41,055 nucleotides of DNA, taken from NCBI RefSeq assembly GCF_028702905.1, contig NZ_JAQVNX010000008.1:1-41055 (forward strand), given 5' to 3'. The notes beneath the pieces were generated by a model. The model was not told where the DNA came from. It ran no database searches and was given only the letters and a program-made list of their open reading frames with translations. Source of the DNA: Methanofollis sp. Lineage in GTDB: Archaea; Halobacteriota; Methanomicrobia; Methanomicrobiales; Methanofollaceae. The stretch's first letter is position 1. Each line of letters opens with the position of its first letter. Made by a program: the position numbers and the translations under genes. Positions 34,650 through 41,055 of the stretch are shown here, piece by piece.

Positions 34650-35444
34650 TCAGAGGCTCACGGTGTAGCCGCTGCTGCCCGCATCCAGAACCCTGTTCGT
34701 CCAGGAGATGCCCTGGTCCTGGTTGGACTGGTTGCACCAAGCATAGGCATTGAACGCACAGAAGCCGTCGAAGTTGCTGAGGGTGTAATCGACCTTCGCC
34801 ATGCCATTACCTTCAAAGGAACTGTTGACGCCGAGCGCACCGACGTTCAGGTCGATGAACATGAACCGGAATGTGTTGTTAGTGCCGCTCATGTCCTGGC
34901 CGTAGAAGATGGGATACTCCATAACACTCGACGATTTGTTTATCTGGTAACCATACGTGAAGTTGGCATTTGTGAAGGTGTCGTCCAGCGCTCCTGCCAC
35001 GTAGTCGTTTACGGGGTCTACAACCGGTATAGAGCCATCGCCCGTCGGCGTCCACTGGTAACCACTTGAGTTAATAGCGAGAGTGAAGTCGGTGTCTGAA
35101 CTGTTCGTGGCAAACATCAGAATGATGTCGTCGTCATAGCCCCTGCCACCGGTGTCCGAGACATAGAACGTGCCGTTATCGAACGTCCAGTTGGTTACCT
35201 ACCCGTACGGAAGAGAAATACTATCTGTGATGTGGAGGGCGTTGAGGCCGCCGCCGTCGAACTTCATGTAATAGTTGTCCAAATAAAAGTCATAAAATCT
35301 CGTACCATTATCGTTTGCAACTGATATGTTGCAGTGCCTGTACGGCAGTGTAGTCAACGCGGCCGCCGGTGCGACCGTGATCGCAAGCATCATCAGGGCC
35401 ACGGCAACCATGGCCAGGCTCCTGATACCATCGTTCTCTTTCAT
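34650..35444 (-). pseudogene. GYxWTP-domain secreted protein interrupted by an in-frame TAG
   Basis: An open frame of 265 codons from 35444 to 34650 is interrupted once, by TAG at 35201-35199; the reading frame is the same on both sides. The first part encodes a signal peptide (ends APAAA) and GGGLNALHITDSISLPYG. The second continues VTNWTFDNGTFYVSDTGGRGYDDD ... SGYQWTP ... FYGQDMSG ... FIDLNVG ... NQSNQDQGISWTNRV. In the three intact copies of this domain in the window the interrupted position is Gln in GQV, so one C-to-T change (CAG to TAG) explains it. Beyond the domain there is no stalk or sorting tail. Options are a recent nonsense mutation, a sequencing error or stop-codon readthrough; pyrrolysine is less likely given the conserved Gln. 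Confidence 0.8.
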
Positions 35445-35484
35445 GGTTTCACCTCTTTGCTCATTTTTTCGACCGGGTCACACC

Positions 35485-35502
35485 AATCAACAATAGTTGA
35501 TT
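35485..35502. promoter_or_regulatory. Accessory inverted repeat AATCAAC/GTTGATT
   Basis: AATCAAC, four bases, GTTGATT. Its right arm is shared with the longer repeat at 35497-35521, so three half-sites of the same kind are packed in 38 bp. Confidence 0.5.
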
Positions 35503-35521
35503 AACTGAGCGGATTAATCAA
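35497..35521. promoter_or_regulatory. 25-bp operator-like repeat, copy 1 (surface gene)
   Basis: TTGATTAAC, 7-nt spacer TGAGCGG, ATTAATCAA. It starts about 24 bp after the minus-strand TATA box at 35545-35554 and so overlaps the predicted transcription start of the interrupted surface gene, a repressor-type position. The same 9-7-9 design recurs at 36253-36277. Confidence 0.6.
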
Positions 35522-35544
35522 CAAACATACCATGAAACGAACAA

Positions 35545-35554
35545 GATATAAAAA
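35545..35554 (-). promoter_or_regulatory. Candidate TATA box for the interrupted surface gene
   Basis: The minus strand reads TTTTTATATC. It lies about 100 bp before the ATG at 35444, which is preceded by GAGGTGAAACC, a clear ribosome site. Confidence 0.5.
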
Positions 35555-36242
35555 TTATCCCATATTACATTCTCGACACTACAGAATAAGGACAAAATAC
35601 AAAGATCAAAAACTGCGTATCAGGCCTAAAATCAATTCTATCGTAGAAAAATATAACCCAAACTTTGAAAGCCGGTTCGGGTACACGCCAGGCACAGGCC
35701 CCTGTGAAAAAAACGCGGCCATTTCGAGCCTCTGCACAAACGCGACGCTGCCCTCTATCCTCTCTGCCCCTTTTTCATAGCACATCTCGATCAAGGGGGA
35801 AAGACCACACCTGCTGATTCGGAGACATCTCTTCACATCAGGATCTGCAGAGCCGCATGATCCGGTATCCGACAGAGAAAAAGGGAAAACCTATAGATGG
35901 AAGAACACCGGAGCGTTCCACCGTCCCCTGAAGATGAAAGCGGACGAAATTCCGGAGACCGAACGTGCAACAGAACAAGGTTGATAGGGGCGACCAGGTT
36001 GCGGCCCTTCCCCCTACATCCATAGAAACAACGAGAAATGCGGTGCAGGCGGAAAAAATCCATACAATAGCAAGGCAAGAGAAAAGTGGACACCGATCAG
36101 GGGAGCAGGGGAAGGAGGGTGAGAACCCGAACCTGGATATGGCAATGCAGTGCAGAAGGTATGCCCGCGGCCGGAATGCCGCTGATCTCTTTCCGGCCTA
36201 TGGGCCATGGAGTGCCTGCTCCCGATCGTGCTTGCTCCGAGG

Positions 36243-36250
36243 TTTATATT
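36243..36250 (+). promoter_or_regulatory. Candidate TATA box for the MoxR operon
   Basis: TTTATATT within GAGGTTTATATTTG, 3 bp before the 25-bp repeat. A second AT-rich candidate, CCTTATAACTTT, is at 36304-36315. Confidence 0.45.
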
Positions 36251-36252
36251 TG

Positions 36253-36277
36253 TTGATTAACAGAAAGTGTTAATCAA
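36253..36277. promoter_or_regulatory. 25-bp operator-like repeat, copy 2 (MoxR operon)
   Basis: TTGATTAAC, 7-nt spacer AGAAAGT, GTTAATCAA: perfect arms. It fills the interval between the TATA box and the predicted transcription start. Nine of nine left-arm bases and eight of nine right-arm bases match copy 1, while the spacers differ, which is the pattern of a dimeric regulator site. Confidence 0.6.
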
Positions 36278-36472
36278 ACAAAAGAATTTGATATCTCCTG
36301 AAACCTTATAACTTTCGCTTTGGCCCTCAGGGCGTACTGGCCGCCGTACCCTCCCGGCCAGGCCCCATCCATTTCTGAAAAAGGGCCGACTGCAGAGATA
36401 GTTAAGTCAAATGGATATATTGAACAGATATGGAAAAATCAACAGTGTAATAACAGCCACTCGCCATACCTG

Positions 36473-37489
36473 ATGTCATATGGCTGTGATCCCGTGGAGA
36501 TAACTGATGCAAAGAGAGATGACCTCACCGGAGAGGCGGAGGCGTGCAGACAGATGCTCCTCCCGGTGAAGGAGGAGATGCAGAAGGTGATCGTCGGGCA
36601 GGAGGAGACGATCGACGGCCTCCTCACAGCCCTCGTGGCGGGAGGCAACGTCCTCCTCGAAGGGGTGCCCGGCCTCGCAAAGACCCTCATCGTCCGGTCC
36701 CTCGCTTCCTGCATCGACTGCTCCTGCGCCCGCATCCAGTTCACCCCCGACCTCCTCCCCTCAGACATCACAGGGACGATGGTGTACAACCAGAAGGAGA
36801 GCACCTTCTCCCTTGTCAGGGGCCCGGTCTTCCACAACATCATCCTGGCGGACGAGATCAACAGGGCGCCTCCGAAGGTGCAGTCCGCGCTCCTGGAGGC
36901 GATGCAGGAGAGGCAGGTGACGATCCAGGGGGAGACCCTCCCTCTGCCCGACCCCTTCTTCGTCCTCGCCACCCAGAACCCCCTTGAGTCTGAGGGCACC
37001 TACCCCCTCCCGGAGGCGCAGACCGACCGCTTCCTCTTCAAACTCCTCATCGACTACCCGACTGTCGCCGACGAGGTCGAGATCCTGGAGAGGTACACCT
37101 CGGGGACGGCAGTCACCCCGGCATGCGTCCTCTCTGCACCGGACCTCCTGAGGGTGCGGGCGGCGGCGCGGGCGGTCCGCGCCGACCCCGCGGTGCAGGA
37201 GTACGCCGCAAAGGTCGTGGACGCCACCCGCCACCCAGCCGCGTACGGCCTCGACCTTGCAGAGACCGTCGCCTGGGGGGCATCGCCGCGGGCGACCATC
37301 GCCCTCGTCCTCGGGGCAAAGGCCCGCGCCCTCCTCGCGGGCCGGGGCTACATCGTCCCCCATGACATCAAGGCCGTCGCCCACGCCTCCCTCCGCCACC
37401 GCATCCTCCTCACCTATGCCGCCGAGGCCGCGGGGACAGGCACCGACGCCGTCGTCGACACCGTCCTCGAGGCCGTCGAGGTGCCGTGA
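36473..37489 (+). CDS. MoxR-family AAA+ ATPase
   Basis: Cytoplasmic AAA+ chaperone-type ATPase, 338 residues from the ATG chosen. Walker A GVPGLAKT (about 65), Walker B and following DEINRAPPKVQSALLEAMQE (about 127), sensor 1 ATQNPLESEGTYPLPEAQTDRF (about 165) and the lid with sensor 2 are all intact. MoxR proteins help assemble or activate partner proteins, often with von Willebrand A domains, as encoded directly downstream. The start is uncertain: ATG 36473 and GTG 36494 are in frame with no clear ribosome site, while MoxR proteins usually begin about 20-30 residues before VIVGQEE. The DUF58 gene starts within its stop codon. The operator-like repeat at 36253 probably controls it. Confidence 0.9.
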   Translation: MSYGCDPVEITDAKRDDLTGEAEACRQMLLPVKEEMQKVIVGQEETIDGLLTALVAGGNVLLEGVPGLAKTLIVRSLASCIDCSCARIQFTPDLLPSDITGTMVYNQKESTFSLVRGPVFHNIILADEINRAPPKVQSALLEAMQERQVTIQGETLPLPDPFFVLATQNPLESEGTYPLPEAQTDRFLFKLLIDYPTVADEVEILERYTSGTAVTPACVLSAPDLLRVRAAARAVRADPAVQEYAAKVVDATRHPAAYGLDLAETVAWGASPRATIALVLGAKARALLAGRGYIVPHDIKAVAHASLRHRILLTYAAEAAGTGTDAVVDTVLEAVEVP

Positions 37490-38349
37490 TGGCGTGCGAC
37501 GTCGCCGCCCTGATCAGGGGAGTGCGACCCGTGCCCCTCCAGGCCCTCCTCCCGGTCGGCGGCATGCAGGCAGGGGGCCACCGCTCCTCCCTCACCGGTC
37601 AGGGAGTCGAGTTCGCCGGCATCAGGGCCTATGTCCCTGGCGACGACGTCCGCACCATCGACTGGAAGGTGACCGCCCGCAGGAACGCTCCCTATGTGCG
37701 GGAGTATGCCGAGGACAGGGAGACGACCCTGTACATCACCGTCGACGTCTCGGCCTCGGCCGGATTTTGCGGCACGGCAGGCAAGGAAAAGGCCGTGATC
37801 GAGGCGGCCGCAGCACTCGCCCTCGGGGCCGGGAAGAACGGGGACCGTCTCGGCCTCTGCCTCTTCTCCGACAGGGTGGAGACGTTCATCCCGGCACGGC
37901 GGGGGAAGAGGCACCTCGCCGCCGTCCTCTCCGCCCTCCTCGACCGCCGTCCCTTCTCGGGGAGGACAGACCTCGCCGCACCCCTCAGGTTCATCGCCGC
38001 CACCGTCCCCCGGCACTCCACCGTCGCCGTCGTCTCAGACTTCTTCGGAGACCCCTTCTTCGACGACCTCGCCATCCTGCGGCGGCGCCACGAGGCCGTG
38101 CTCGTCAGGGTCGTCGACGCCGCGGAGGAGATGCTCCCCGACGTCGGCCTCATCTCCCTGGAAGACCCGGAGACAGGAGAGCAGGTCATCGCCGACACCT
38201 CCGACCCTGCCTTCAGGGCCAGGTACGGGGAGGCCGCGGAGGAGGAGGCGCGGGCCCTCGGCACCGGCGCCGGCACCTGCAGGACACCCCTCCTCCCCCT
38301 CAGGGCAGGGGACGACCTTATCGATGCCGTACCGGGCAGGAGGCGGTAG
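37489..38349 (+). CDS. DUF58 domain protein
   Basis: Protein of 286 residues with the DUF58 core GQGVEFAGIRAYVPGDDVRTIDWKVTARR around residues 35-65, followed by a degenerate von Willebrand A-like fold (YITVDVSASAGF, where the metal motif DxSxS is present). Such proteins are always found beside MoxR ATPases and are thought to be their clients or adaptors, linking them to membrane vWA proteins. The ATG at 37489 overlaps the MoxR stop (TGATG) and has GAGGTG 5 nt upstream; a GTG at 37486 is possible. The stop is followed immediately by the vWA gene. No membrane helix is seen, unlike larger DUF58 relatives. Confidence 0.88.
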   Translation: MACDVAALIRGVRPVPLQALLPVGGMQAGGHRSSLTGQGVEFAGIRAYVPGDDVRTIDWKVTARRNAPYVREYAEDRETTLYITVDVSASAGFCGTAGKEKAVIEAAAALALGAGKNGDRLGLCLFSDRVETFIPARRGKRHLAAVLSALLDRRPFSGRTDLAAPLRFIAATVPRHSTVAVVSDFFGDPFFDDLAILRRRHEAVLVRVVDAAEEMLPDVGLISLEDPETGEQVIADTSDPAFRARYGEAAEEEARALGTGAGTCRTPLLPLRAGDDLIDAVPGRRR

Positions 38350-39294
38350 ATGCCGGGCTTCACCCGCCCCCTCTGGCTCCTCGCCCTCATCGGCCTCCCT
38401 CTGCTCTACCTCCTCTACCTGCGGGCGCAGAAAAGACGGAAGACAGAGGCCCTCCCCTTCTCCCGCGTCGCCCTCGTGAAGGCGGCCCTCCCGCGGCCGT
38501 CACGACGGCCTCTCGCCCTCTTCCTCCTCACCCTCCTTGCGATCGGCCTCATCGTCACCGGCCTTGCCGGCCCGCACGTCCCCTTCGCCGGCGTCCACGA
38601 GGGGGTGAGCGTGGTCCTCGCCCTGGACACCTCGGGGAGCATGGCCGCGGCGGACTATGCCCCGAACAGGCTTGAGGCCGCAAAGGCCGCAGGGGGCACC
38701 CTCCTTGCCGGTCTCGAGGACGAGGACTATGCCGGCGTCGTCACCTTCGAGGCAGGGGCGATGAGCGCCGCCTACCTCTCCCCCGACCTCGCGCGGGTGG
38801 AAGGGAAACTCGCGGCCATCAGGCAGAAGGACGGCCCGACCGCCCTCGGCGACGGCCTCGCCCTCGCGGTGGACATGGCCGACGCCATGCCGAACAGGAA
38901 GAAGGTGGTCGTCCTCCTCTCCGACGGCGTGAACAACGCGGGCATCATCACGCCCTCCGAGGCGGCGGCCTTCGCACAGGAACGCAACGTCCAGGTCTTC
39001 ACCGTCGGGCTCGGTTCTGCCGCCCCCACCGCCTTCGGGCCGGCAGAGGACGGGACGATGCAGTACGCGGACCTCGACGAGGAGAACCTGCGGAGGATCG
39101 CGGCGGCGACAGGCGGTGCCTATTACCGGTCAGTGGACGGCGACACCCTGCAGGAGATCTATGCCTCCCTCCCGGGTGCGATCGCGCGGGAGCCCGAGGA
39201 GACGGACATCGCCGGGGCCTTCTTTGTCGGCGCGGCCCTCGTCCTCCTCGCGGAGTGCTGGCTCAGGTACGGGAGGGGGCGGATCCTCCCGTGA
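38350..39294 (+). CDS. Membrane von Willebrand A protein, BatA-like
   Basis: Protein of 314 residues. Two N-terminal membrane helices (about 6-24 and 55-75) precede a vWA domain with a complete MIDAS metal site: LALDTSGSMAAAD near residue 92, the Thr in GPTALGDG, and LLSDGVNNAG. A C-terminal helix (about 290-306) closes it. This is the BatA/aerotolerance-type architecture, in which the vWA domain sits outside or at the membrane and is served by the MoxR ATPase. It begins directly after the DUF58 stop and its own stop overlaps the GTG start of the next gene. In Bacteroidetes related operons affect stress resistance; the archaeal role is unknown. Confidence 0.9.
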   Translation: MPGFTRPLWLLALIGLPLLYLLYLRAQKRRKTEALPFSRVALVKAALPRPSRRPLALFLLTLLAIGLIVTGLAGPHVPFAGVHEGVSVVLALDTSGSMAAADYAPNRLEAAKAAGGTLLAGLEDEDYAGVVTFEAGAMSAAYLSPDLARVEGKLAAIRQKDGPTALGDGLALAVDMADAMPNRKKVVVLLSDGVNNAGIITPSEAAAFAQERNVQVFTVGLGSAAPTAFGPAEDGTMQYADLDEENLRRIAAATGGAYYRSVDGDTLQEIYASLPGAIAREPEETDIAGAFFVGAALVLLAECWLRYGRGRILP

Positions 39295-40736
39295 TCAGGA
39301 AGGTTCTCCTCCTGCTTCTGCTCCTCCTCGCGGCCGTCCAGGCCTGCAGCGCCGGGGAGGTCTCCCTCACCGCGGCAGAGAGCGAGTACACCTTCCAGGT
39401 CGGTACCCAGGCCGGGATCGAGGTGGCAGCCGCGAACACCGCAGGCGCGGAGACGAGGGGCACCCTCACCGTCGCGCTCAGGCCAGAGGGGGGCGGGTCA
39501 GGGCGGACACAGGTGCGGGGCGTCGTCCTCGGGCCGGGCACGACCAAGGTCCCGGTGGCCCTCGGCACCTTCGATGTCCCGGCGACCTGCAGCCTGGAGA
39601 TCACCTTCGCCTCCGCAGACGGGAAGGCGGCGGCTCTCAGGGGGATCACCGTCCATTTTGTCGAGGAAGTGGAGCAGGCCGGGGAGAAAGAGACCGGCGG
39701 GCCTGTCAGTTCGGTCCCTGAAACGGCCGGGCAGACAGGAGGGAGGTCGCCCCCATCTGGCAGGGGTGGCACGACCGACCGGGAAATCCAGGCTGGGCAG
39801 GCGGCGCAGGACGCTGCCGCCCTCAAGGAAGCGCTTCTGGGCGAGACCAACCGGAAGAAGGAGGCAGAAAACGACCTCCTCGATCGAGCACAGAGCGACA
39901 CTCTGGTCAGGGACTTCGACCGCATGCTCCGGGCAGAGGGATTTGCGCCGGCCGGGCGGTCTGCAGATCCAGACTCCGGCGCCTTCTCCCTCGCCTACAG
40001 GCGCGGGGGAGAGGAAGCGGAGGTCAGGGGAGTGATGGGGGAGACACTCGCCTATGCCGCCCTTGAGACCGGCGCACCCCTCAGGGTGCCTGCAGTGCTC
40101 GAGGAGAATGCAACATTCGAGGACTATGCGGCAACCCTTACAGGGGAAGGACTCTCCCGCGGGCGGACAGTCATCAATGCCACCCGTGAGCAGAGCACCA
40201 TCGCACTTGCGTGGGGCGGGGAGGCGGCCTGGGTCAATGCCACCGTCGCCGGCGGGGCCGTGACCGGTGTGACCCTGCACAGGCACCTGAACTGGCTGCC
40301 CCTTGCCGCCCTGATGGCGGCGCTCGTCGCCGTGCTGGCGGCGGCCCTGCGGGCAGGCGGGCCGTCAGAGCGGTCAGGGCAGGGAGAGGAGAAAGAAAGG
40401 GAGGATACTGCCCCCCCCTCGCCTGCCGCCATCCTTGCGCGGGCGCGGGAGGAGTTCGGGAATGGGGAGACGACCCTCGCATACCGCAGCGCGGCACGGG
40501 CGCTCAGGGTGCAGGTCTCGCAGACCCACGGCAGGGGGACCGAGCTCACCGACGAAGAGGCACTGGAACTCCTTGCAGGGGGGGATGCGGCGGCACCGTG
40601 GGTGCGCGACGCCCTGCAGACCTGCAGCAGAGTCGCCTTCGCAGGGCGGCCCACGTCTGAGGAAGAATTTGCCACCCTCACAGACAGGATCGGGCGGCAT
40701 CTCGGTGGCCGCGATGAGTTTAACAGATCCATTTAA
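39291..40736 (+). CDS. Secreted/membrane protein of the MoxR operon, DUF4129-like C-terminus
   Basis: Protein of 481 residues with a signal peptide (VIRKVLLLLLLLLAAVQACSAG), an Ig-like N-terminal region (about 22-125) that may bind partners, a Gly/Ser/Glu-rich linker, a mixed alpha-beta region (about 200-325), one membrane helix (NWLPLAALMAALVAVLAAAL, about 334-353) and a cytoplasmic helical tail (380-481; ARAREEFGNGETTLAYRSAARALRVQV) resembling the DUF4129 tails of MoxR operons. The GTG at 39291 overlaps the vWA stop (GTGA). It stands in the place of BatB/BatD-type genes. I do not recognise a named family for the whole protein; no catalytic motif is visible. Confidence 0.78.
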   Translation: MIRKVLLLLLLLLAAVQACSAGEVSLTAAESEYTFQVGTQAGIEVAAANTAGAETRGTLTVALRPEGGGSGRTQVRGVVLGPGTTKVPVALGTFDVPATCSLEITFASADGKAAALRGITVHFVEEVEQAGEKETGGPVSSVPETAGQTGGRSPPSGRGGTTDREIQAGQAAQDAAALKEALLGETNRKKEAENDLLDRAQSDTLVRDFDRMLRAEGFAPAGRSADPDSGAFSLAYRRGGEEAEVRGVMGETLAYAALETGAPLRVPAVLEENATFEDYAATLTGEGLSRGRTVINATREQSTIALAWGGEAAWVNATVAGGAVTGVTLHRHLNWLPLAALMAALVAVLAAALRAGGPSERSGQGEEKEREDTAPPSPAAILARAREEFGNGETTLAYRSAARALRVQVSQTHGRGTELTDEEALELLAGGDAAAPWVRDALQTCSRVAFAGRPTSEEEFATLTDRIGRHLGGRDEFNRSI

Positions 40737-40769
40737 CCGGTGCGCGGCGGAACCGGCCCGCACGCCGCA

Positions 40770-40783
40770 TATCCCCTTTTTTT
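40770..40783 (+). terminator. T-run terminator after the MoxR operon
   Basis: Seven T at 40777-40783, 41 bp past the operon's last stop, preceded by C-rich sequence. Confidence 0.5.
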
Positions 40784-40801
40784 CAGGACCAATTCCGCAG
40801 G

Positions 40802-40809
40802 CTTTTATC
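40802..40809 (+). promoter_or_regulatory. Candidate TATA box for the TiaS-like gene
   Basis: CTTTTATC, about 35-40 bp before the ATG at 40842, giving a short leader that still contains the ribosome site AGGAGAT. Confidence 0.4.
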
Positions 40810-40841
40810 ACCATCGGGAAAATGGAGTACAGGAGATTTCT

Positions 40842-41055
40842 ATGACCGTCTATGTAGCAATGGATGACACCGACAACCTCGAGTCCCGCGGCACCGGGCG
40901 TCTCGCACGGAATGTCGCGGCAGCACTTTCAGAAACATATGATATCTATGGTGTCACCCGCCACCAGCTCTTCTTCAATGAAGCGATCCCCTACACCTCG
41001 CACAACTCCTGTGCGGTCGTCCACCTCCCCGACGCAGGGAAGGCCGACATCCCGG
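40842..41055 (+). CDS. TiaS-like DDTDN protein, partial
   Basis: The first 71 codons of a protein beginning MTVYVAMDDTDNLESRGTGRLARNVAAAL. The N-terminal beta strand and DDTDN/GTG pattern match the catalytic N-terminus of TiaS, which attaches agmatine to the C34 base of tRNA-Ile2 (DDTDS in the classical enzyme), and of its methanogen paralogues. The following SHNSCAVVHLP fits the same domain. The change from DS to DNLES suggests a paralogue rather than TiaS itself. GGAGAT stands 5 nt before the start. The 3' part lies outside the window, so the full architecture and function remain open. Confidence 0.6.
   Translation, partial: MTVYVAMDDTDNLESRGTGRLARNVAAALSETYDIYGVTRHQLFFNEAIPYTSHNSCAVVHLPDAGKADIP

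Larger units (their letters stand above)
35445..36472. other. Gene-poor region between the surface island and the MoxR operon
   Basis: About 1 kb without a gene I can support. It starts with the promoter and repeats of the interrupted surface gene (35485-35560), passes through an AT-rich stretch (35530-35670), and ends with the promoter and repeat of the MoxR operon (36241-36280). Short frames on both strands (for example 35606-35836 minus, 76 codons) show no family features or ribosome sites. No tRNA, IS element or CRISPR is seen. It may be a decayed gene or a simple boundary. Confidence 0.5.

Noticed and set aside
35199-35201. Pyrrolysine at the amber codon
   Set aside because: The site is a conserved Gln one transition away, the protein is a structural surface domain, and no pyl gene is visible in the window; kept only as an alternative.
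35532-35836. Short open frames on both strands in the gene-poor region
   Set aside because: Basic or low-complexity products, no family match recognised, no ribosome sites; more likely chance frames or remnants.

Overview
The window looks like a methanogenic archaeon of the Methanomicrobiales (Methanofollis or Methanoculleus type). The support is high GC content in coding regions, a 2-oxoacid chain-elongation gene trio (homoaconitase/IPM isomerase plus homoisocitrate/IPM dehydrogenase), archaeal TATA boxes, a WtpA-type oxyanion-binding lipoprotein, PocR/PAS sensors, a TiaS-like protein, and many secreted proteins with DUF3344-type, PEGA, NosD and PGF-pre-PGF-like modules ending in archaeosortase-type tails. 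The genus is inference.

Layout. (1) 1-4721, minus strand: a sulfur-related operon with an SLC13/TrkA-C anion transporter, an MBL-fold/rhodanese protein, two half-size YeeE/YedE membrane proteins and a partial ABC ATPase. (2) 5156-8692: a HemK2-type methyltransferase, then on the minus strand a 7TM/PAS histidine kinase, a voltage-gated K+ channel with a small Cys tail, and a zinc-ribbon membrane protein. (3) 8781-11626, plus strand: hacA/hacB/aksF-like genes, convergent with a PocR-PAS sensor that lacks a kinase domain. (4) 12963-25720, minus strand: seven tightly spaced genes, mostly coupled by 4-bp ATGA overlaps. They encode a giant tandem SUOX-like surface protein (1756 aa), a small single-domain relative, a PEGA-containing secreted protein, a surface-anchored metallophosphoesterase, another single-domain anchored protein, a SUOX-like lipoprotein and a WtpA-like tungstate/molybdate-binding lipoprotein. 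(5) 25942-35444, minus strand: three more surface proteins sharing a roughly 210-residue domain (signature GYxWTP). They have 743 aa, 2030 aa (with an 8-bladed PQQ-type propeller and a NosD-type beta-helix) and 264 codons; the last is interrupted by an amber codon. (6) A gene-poor stretch of about 1 kb. (7) 36473-40736, plus strand: a MoxR / DUF58 / von Willebrand A / DUF4129-like membrane operon, followed by the start of a TiaS-like gene.

How it fits together. Regions 4-5 form a cell-envelope island whose members share domains, a related C-terminal sorting tail and, in part, promoter architecture. A near-perfect 25-bp inverted repeat (TTGATTAAC, 7-nt spacer, RTTAATCAA) lies beside the promoters of both the interrupted surface gene and the MoxR operon. 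A looser TTAAC/GTTAA pair sits at the predicted start of transcription of the 2030-aa gene. This suggests, by inference, that surface-protein expression and the MoxR-type chaperone operon share a regulator. The best candidate for an undescribed system is the seven-gene operon. It combines tandem SUOX-like domains, four of which keep a Cys where sulfite oxidases bind molybdenum, with a tungstate/molybdate-binding lipoprotein and an anchored phosphatase.
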